The notes under the pieces were generated by a model. That model had not been told where the DNA came from. It did not search any database and worked only from the letters and a program-made list of their open reading frames with translations. From Nocardia tengchongensis (GTDB lineage Bacteria; Actinomycetota; Actinomycetes; Mycobacteriales; Mycobacteriaceae), in assembly GCF_018362975.1 (NCBI RefSeq), contig NZ_CP074371.1:806001-870000 (forward strand): a stretch of 64,000 nucleotides of DNA. The letters are read 5' to 3'. Below, piece by piece: positions 60,262-64,000 of the stretch. How positions within the stretch are numbered: position 1 is the stretch's first letter; every line of letters begins with the position of its first letter. Position numbers and translations under genes: made by a program.

Positions 60262-61290
60262 CTACTTCCAGTTCGGTAGGTGGACCACCTGGGCCGCGTA
60301 GGACAGGCCCGCGCCGAAGGCGATGAGCAGGGCGGTGCCGCCGGGTTTGGCGTCGCCCTTGCGCATCATGGCCTCCATGGCCAGCGGGACCGAGGCGGCC
60401 GAGGTGTTGCCGGTCTCCTCGATGTCGTTGGCCAGCGCGCAGTCCTCGGGCAGTTTCAGCACCCGGGCCATGATCTCGATGATGCGGCCGTTGGCCTGAT
60501 GCGGGACCATGGCGTCCAGATCCGCGGGAGTCAGGCCGGCGCGGTCGATGGCCTCCCGGCAGACCTTCTCCAAAGAGTGTGCGGCCCAGCGGAAGACGGC
60601 CGTGCCCTCCATGGCTAGGTAGGGGCGGACGGCGTCCAGACCCTTCTCGTCGATCTCGCGGAAGAACTCCATCCAGTCCTTGTCCTGACGGATGGCGCGG
60701 TGCTGGGTGCCGTCGGAGCCCCACACGGTCGGGCCGATGCCGGCTTCCTCCGACGGACCGATCACCACCGCGCCCGCGCCGTCGGCGAACAGGAACGCGG
60801 TGCCGCGGTCGCGCGGATTGAACGTATCGGTCAGCTTCTCCACGCCGATGACCAGGACATTGCGGGCGGTACCCGCCTTGACCAGGTCCGAGCCCATCGC
60901 GACGGCGTGACAGAAGCCCGCGCAACCGGCCGAGATGTCGAAGGCGGCCACATTGTTCAGGCCGAGTTCGGTAGCGATCTGCGGAGCCGCGGCGGGCGTC
61001 AGCAGTAGCCAGGTGGATGTCGCGACGAGGACACAGTCGATCCGGCTCGGATCGATGTCCGCCGCTTCGATGGCGTCGCGGGCGGCCGCGGCGCTCATGC
61101 TGATGATCGTCTCCGCGTCGGAGGCGAAACGGCGGGTGCGGATGCCGGAACGCGTCCGGATCCATTCGTCGCTGGAATCTATCGGCCCTGCCACCTCGTC
61201 ATTGGTGACGATCCGCTCCGGCCGGTACACGCCGAGCCCGAGCATTGCCGTGTGCTCTGCCCCGCTGATCGAGGCAATTCGAGCAGACAT
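60262..61290 (-). CDS. Beta-ketoacyl-ACP synthase III (FabH family)
   Basis: A 342-residue thiolase-fold condensing enzyme. Catalytic Cys in FDISAGCAGFCHAVAMG at about residue 120, His in MVPHQANGRIIEIMARV, and Asn in EETGNTSAASVPLAMEAM; the C-terminus has LIAFGAGLSYAAQVV. It condenses acyl-CoA with malonyl-ACP to start fatty-acid or polyketide chains. I chose ATG 61290 (MSARIASISG), which has GGAGAGAA upstream; longer frames lack a leader. Whether it is the housekeeping FabH or a specialised copy cannot be told; it is not in a fab cluster. Confidence 0.9.
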   Translation of the reverse strand: MSARIASISGAEHTAMLGLGVYRPERIVTNDEVAGPIDSSDEWIRTRSGIRTRRFASDAETIISMSAAAARDAIEAADIDPSRIDCVLVATSTWLLLTPAAAPQIATELGLNNVAAFDISAGCAGFCHAVAMGSDLVKAGTARNVLVIGVEKLTDTFNPRDRGTAFLFADGAGAVVIGPSEEAGIGPTVWGSDGTQHRAIRQDKDWMEFFREIDEKGLDAVRPYLAMEGTAVFRWAAHSLEKVCREAIDRAGLTPADLDAMVPHQANGRIIEIMARVLKLPEDCALANDIEETGNTSAASVPLAMEAMMRKGDAKPGGTALLIAFGAGLSYAAQVVHLPNWK

Positions 61291-61576
61291 TGGTTCTCTC
61301 CTATGTACTGCGTACTGCGCGTCGAACGTGACCTTCATCGAGTTCCCACCCCCGCGGACCAGACGCCGCATACATGAGGCTCCCTCAGCTTAATCGCGTC
61401 AGCTTCTCATGGATGTGCTTCGGGTCACAATCGTGGGTGGTTTGCCCGGAACCGCACATCCGGTCCGGAGCCTGACCGCACGGTCTCGGCTACCGAGAAC
61501 GCGAGCGTCGAACGCACTTCCCGTATCGTGTGACGCGGTCTATGACCGCACCTACCCGCGCATGAAAGAGGAGCTC

Positions 61577-62293
61577 GTGGCCCGTCGCCCCACCCCGCCC
61601 GGCACCCCGGAAACGACCGGACTCGGTCACGTGGCCGACCTGGTCCGATCCTCCATTCCGCCGCTGCATCCGGCCGGCCTGCCCTTCGTGGCGGCCCCGC
61701 TGGCAGTGGCGGCGCTGGGCTTCCGGCGAAAGTGGGTGCGCCGCACCGGGCTTGCCGCCGCGGCCGCCTGCGCCACCTTCTTCCGGCACCCGCACCGGGT
61801 GCCGCCGAACCGCCCCGGTGTGGTGGTCGCGCCCGCCGACGGCGAGGTGGCCCTGGTCGACACCGCGGTGCCGCCGGCCGAACTCGGCCTGGGTGACACA
61901 CCGCTGCCGCGGGTGAGCATCTTCCTGTCGGTGCTGGACGTGCACGTGCAGCGGGTGCCGGTGAACGGCCTGGTGGAGCAGATCGCCTACCAGAAGGGCC
62001 AGTTCCTGTCGGCCGATCTGCCCGAGGCCAGCGACCGCAACGAGCGCAACAGCATGGTCATCGAGACCGAGTCGGGCCAGCGGATCGTGGTGGTGCAGAT
62101 CGCCGGTCTGCTGGCGCGCCGCATCGTGTGCGAGGCGAAGGCCGGCGACAAGCTGGGCATCGGCGACACCTACGGCCTGATCCGGTTCGGTTCGCGTGTG
62201 GACACCTACTTCCCGGTCGGAACCAAGCCACTGGTGGTTCCCGGACAGCGCACCATCGGTGCGGAAACGGTGCTGGCCGAACTGGATTCATGA
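61577..62293 (+). CDS. psd: Phosphatidylserine decarboxylase
   Basis: A 238-residue short-form Psd. It makes phosphatidylethanolamine from phosphatidylserine at the membrane and matures by self-cleavage to a pyruvoyl enzyme. The cleavage Gly-Ser is in [13 protein letters not shown] near the C-terminus; upstream are [20 protein letters not shown] and [20 protein letters not shown] chose GTG 61577 ([12 protein letters not shown]), which matches the N-terminus of mycobacterial Psd; ATG 61562 is possible. Its stop overlaps the pssA start as ATGA. Confidence 0.94.
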   Translation: MARRPTPPGTPETTGLGHVADLVRSSIPPLHPAGLPFVAAPLAVAALGFRRKWVRRTGLAAAAACATFFRHPHRVPPNRPGVVVAPADGEVALVDTAVPPAELGLGDTPLPRVSIFLSVLDVHVQRVPVNGLVEQIAYQKGQFLSADLPEASDRNERNSMVIETESGQRIVVVQIAGLLARRIVCEAKAGDKLGIGDTYGLIRFGSRVDTYFPVGTKPLVVPGQRTIGAETVLAELDS

Positions 62294-63180
62294 TGGAGCA
62301 ACTCGCGCCCGCGCCGCATGCGCGCCGCCGCAATCGCACCATCCGGCTGCTCCCCAGCATGGTCACCGTGCTGGGGTTGTGCTCGGGCCTGTCGGCGGTG
62401 AAGTTCGCCATCCAGGGCCAGTTGGGAATCGCGCTGGCGCTGGTCGGCGCGGCCGCCGTCTTCGACATGCTGGACGGCCGGATCGCCCGCATGCTGGACG
62501 CCACCTCCAAGATGGGCGCGGAGCTGGATTCGCTGTCGGACGCCATCGCGTTCGGCGTCACCCCCGCGCTGGTGCTGTATGTGACCTTCCTGCACGGGGA
62601 CAGCATCGGCTGGGTGCTGGCGCTGATGTTCGCCGTCTGCATGGTGCTGCGGCTGGCCCGCTTCAACACCCTGATGGACGACGACAATCGCCCGGATTGG
62701 CAGCGGGAGTATTTCGTCGGGGTGCCCGCGCCCGCGGGCGCGCTGATCGTGCTGACCCCCATCGCGTTGTCCGAGCAGTTCGGCGACGGCTGGTGGGTGA
62801 GTTTCCCGATGGTCGCGGTGTGGACCGTGCTGACCGGACTGCTGTGTGTGAGCACGCTGCCGACCCTCGCCGTCAAGTCGGTGTCGGTGGCGCCGCGGAC
62901 CGCGCCGATCCTGCTGGTGCTGGTCGCCCTGGCCGCCGCCCTGCTGGTCACCTACCCGCTCATCCTGATGATGGCGCTGGTCGTGCTGTACCTGGGCCAC
63001 ATTCCGTTCGCGGTGCACTCCGCGCGCTGGGTGGCCGCGCGGCCGGAGACCTGGAACCACAAGCCGGCCGAACGCCGCGCGCAGCGCAAGGCACAGCGCC
63101 GGCAGCGGCCATTGGGTAGCCGGGTGCCGAAGGTCTCGACGGCACGGCTGCGATTGCGGCGGCCCGGCCAGCGCGGATGA
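62290..63180 (+). CDS. pssA: CDP-diacylglycerol-serine O-phosphatidyltransferase
   Basis: A 296-residue membrane enzyme that makes phosphatidylserine, the substrate of Psd. The CDP-alcohol phosphatidyltransferase motif is complete: [19 protein letters not shown], with the further Asp in SLSD (about residues 60-82). Six to eight membrane helices follow, ending in an Arg-rich cytoplasmic tail. Start ATG 62290 overlaps the psd stop. Confidence 0.95.
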   Translation: MMEQLAPAPHARRRNRTIRLLPSMVTVLGLCSGLSAVKFAIQGQLGIALALVGAAAVFDMLDGRIARMLDATSKMGAELDSLSDAIAFGVTPALVLYVTFLHGDSIGWVLALMFAVCMVLRLARFNTLMDDDNRPDWQREYFVGVPAPAGALIVLTPIALSEQFGDGWWVSFPMVAVWTVLTGLLCVSTLPTLAVKSVSVAPRTAPILLVLVALAAALLVTYPLILMMALVVLYLGHIPFAVHSARWVAARPETWNHKPAERRAQRKAQRRQRPLGSRVPKVSTARLRLRRPGQRG

Positions 63181-63234
63181 TCGTCCGACGCGGATAGAAC
63201 ACCGGCGACCGGTTCGCCCGGGCAGAATTGACGG

Positions 63235-64000
63235 GTGCCGGAATTCAAGCTGACCGCGCGCCACAACTCCTCGGGTGGCGACGCCCGCTGGGGGCTGGTG
63301 CGACTGCACCCCGAAGTGCTGATGGCGCTGGCCTTGCACCCCGGTCAGGGCGTCACCCTGACCGGCGGGCGGCGCACCACCGCGGTGGTGGGGGCGTTCA
63401 AACCGTCGCAGGGTTTCGGCACCGGAGTCGCCTTGCTCGACGAGGTGACCCTGTCGAACGCCAAGGTGCGCGACGGCGGTGACATCACGATCGCTCCGGC
63501 GACCGAGACCGATGCCCGTCGCGTCTCGGTGACGGGGTCGTCGCTGGCAATGGCCTCGATTCCGGAGTCGACGCTGCGGCAGGCGCTGCTGGGGAAGATC
63601 GTCACCGTCGGCGACACCGTCACCCTGCTGCCCCGGGATCTGCTGCCCGGCGACAATCCGGCCGCGGCCCGAAAGGCACTGAAGGGCTTGGGGATCGCCT
63701 GGACCTCGGAGGTGCTGACGGTGGTGTCGACCGAGCCGTATCCGGGGCCGGTCACCATTCTGCCGAGCACCGCGGTGACGCTGGGGTCCAACCTCGGCGC
63801 CACCGACGCGCCCCTCGGCCTGCTCGACGATGTCCCGCTGGACATCCCCTCCGCCGTGCCGCAGGAGCATCTGTCCGCGGCGGCGCCCACCTCGGCGGTG
63901 GCCGTGGCGGATCTGGCCGGGGTGCAGGCGCAGTCCGCCAAGCTGAGTGAATGGCTGAATCTGGCCTTGGACGAGCCCGAACTGCTGAAGGCGCTGGGGG
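63235..64000 (+). CDS. CDC48-like AAA+ ATPase, N-terminal part (runs off the window)
   Basis: GTG 63235 opens a frame that stays open to the window end (255 codons). It starts VPEFKLTARHNSSGGDARWG and has double-psi-barrel-like N-domain features (GVTLTGGRRTTAVVG, GKIVTVGDTVTLLPRDLLPG). The AAA+ modules lie beyond the window, so the call rests on the N-domain and on gene order: in M. tuberculosis a CDC48-like ATPase gene follows psd and pssA. Such ATPases unfold or extract proteins; the bacterial substrate is unknown. Confidence 0.7.
   Translation, partial: MPEFKLTARHNSSGGDARWGLVRLHPEVLMALALHPGQGVTLTGGRRTTAVVGAFKPSQGFGTGVALLDEVTLSNAKVRDGGDITIAPATETDARRVSVTGSSLAMASIPESTLRQALLGKIVTVGDTVTLLPRDLLPGDNPAAARKALKGLGIAWTSEVLTVVSTEPYPGPVTILPSTAVTLGSNLGATDAPLGLLDDVPLDIPSAVPQEHLSAAAPTSAVAVADLAGVQAQSAKLSEWLNLALDEPELLKALG

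Overview
This 64 kb window looks like the chromosome of a Nocardia-type mycolic-acid actinomycete. Base composition is high-GC throughout. The 16S/23S/5S genes are of actinobacterial type, and there are KstR-type cholesterol operators, a steroid-ring degradation locus in the same internal order as in Mycobacterium tuberculosis, a groEL2 gene with paired CIRCE operators, and a psd-pssA-CDC48-like ATPase block. The genus is an inference; no database search was possible. I see no insertion sequence, prophage, CRISPR array or tRNA gene.

Layout. 1-1.7 kb: end of a saccharopine-dehydrogenase-like gene, a cupin, and a small zinc-ribbon-like protein. 1.7-14.8 kb: the cholesterol ring-degradation region, kshA divergent from hsaA-hsaD-hsaC-hsaB, then (after an AraC regulator and an enoyl reductase-like gene) hsaF-hsaG-hsaE divergent from kstD and a MaoC-type hydratase. 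KstR-like palindromes sit in both divergent promoters. 14.8-20.4 kb: small regulator-plus-enzyme pairs (TetR/VOC, YCII-DGPF/ECF42 sigma factor, HxlR/quinone reductase), a secreted transglycosylase-like protein and a deaminase. 20.4-28.6 kb: lpdA, a dipeptidase-like protein, a prolyl oligopeptidase, an unusual cyclic-nucleotide-binding-domain/aspartase fusion, a hydrolase and a TetR regulator. 28.6-29.3 kb: a stretch without large genes that carries two candidate very small genes. 29.3-36.1 kb: one tightly overlapping operon that joins a branched-chain-amino-acid-type ABC importer to a luciferase-like monooxygenase and two AhpD-like proteins, with no known substrate. 36.1-41.4 kb: HAD hydrolase, GNAT, MarR/SRPBCC pair with a clear operator, an EF-G paralogue and a YrdB-like membrane protein. 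41.5-47.1 kb: a complete rRNA operon on the minus strand with two promoter candidates. 47.1-51.5 kb: a hypothetical protein, an SDR, two decayed abutting gene remnants, groEL2. 51.5-54.9 kb: an HTH-ClpN protein beneath a nested palindrome, an ECF41/SigJ sigma factor with an FAD oxidoreductase, and a lipoprotein. 55.0-58.8 kb: a signalling/redox operon (receiver-glutaredoxin-like-thioredoxin-reductase-like fusion, cyclic-nucleotide-binding histidine kinase, UBP zinc finger, small protein). 59.0-64 kb: SRPBCC, SIMPL lipoprotein, a FabH-like ketosynthase, psd-pssA and the start of a CDC48-like ATPase.

How the genes work together. KstD and KshA open ring B of the steroid nucleus. HsaA/HsaB hydroxylate the released aromatic ring A, HsaC cleaves it, HsaD hydrolyses the product, and HsaE/HsaF/HsaG convert the dienoate to pyruvate and propionyl-CoA. 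The MaoC hydratase probably serves side-chain beta-oxidation. KstR presumably represses both divergent blocks.

A caution on the sequence itself: at least five otherwise intact genes (the first partial gene, hsaD, kstD, the prolyl oligopeptidase and the fused liv permease) change reading frame inside conserved protein sequence. Several smaller genes may do so too. This pattern fits uncorrected single-base indels better than real gene loss.
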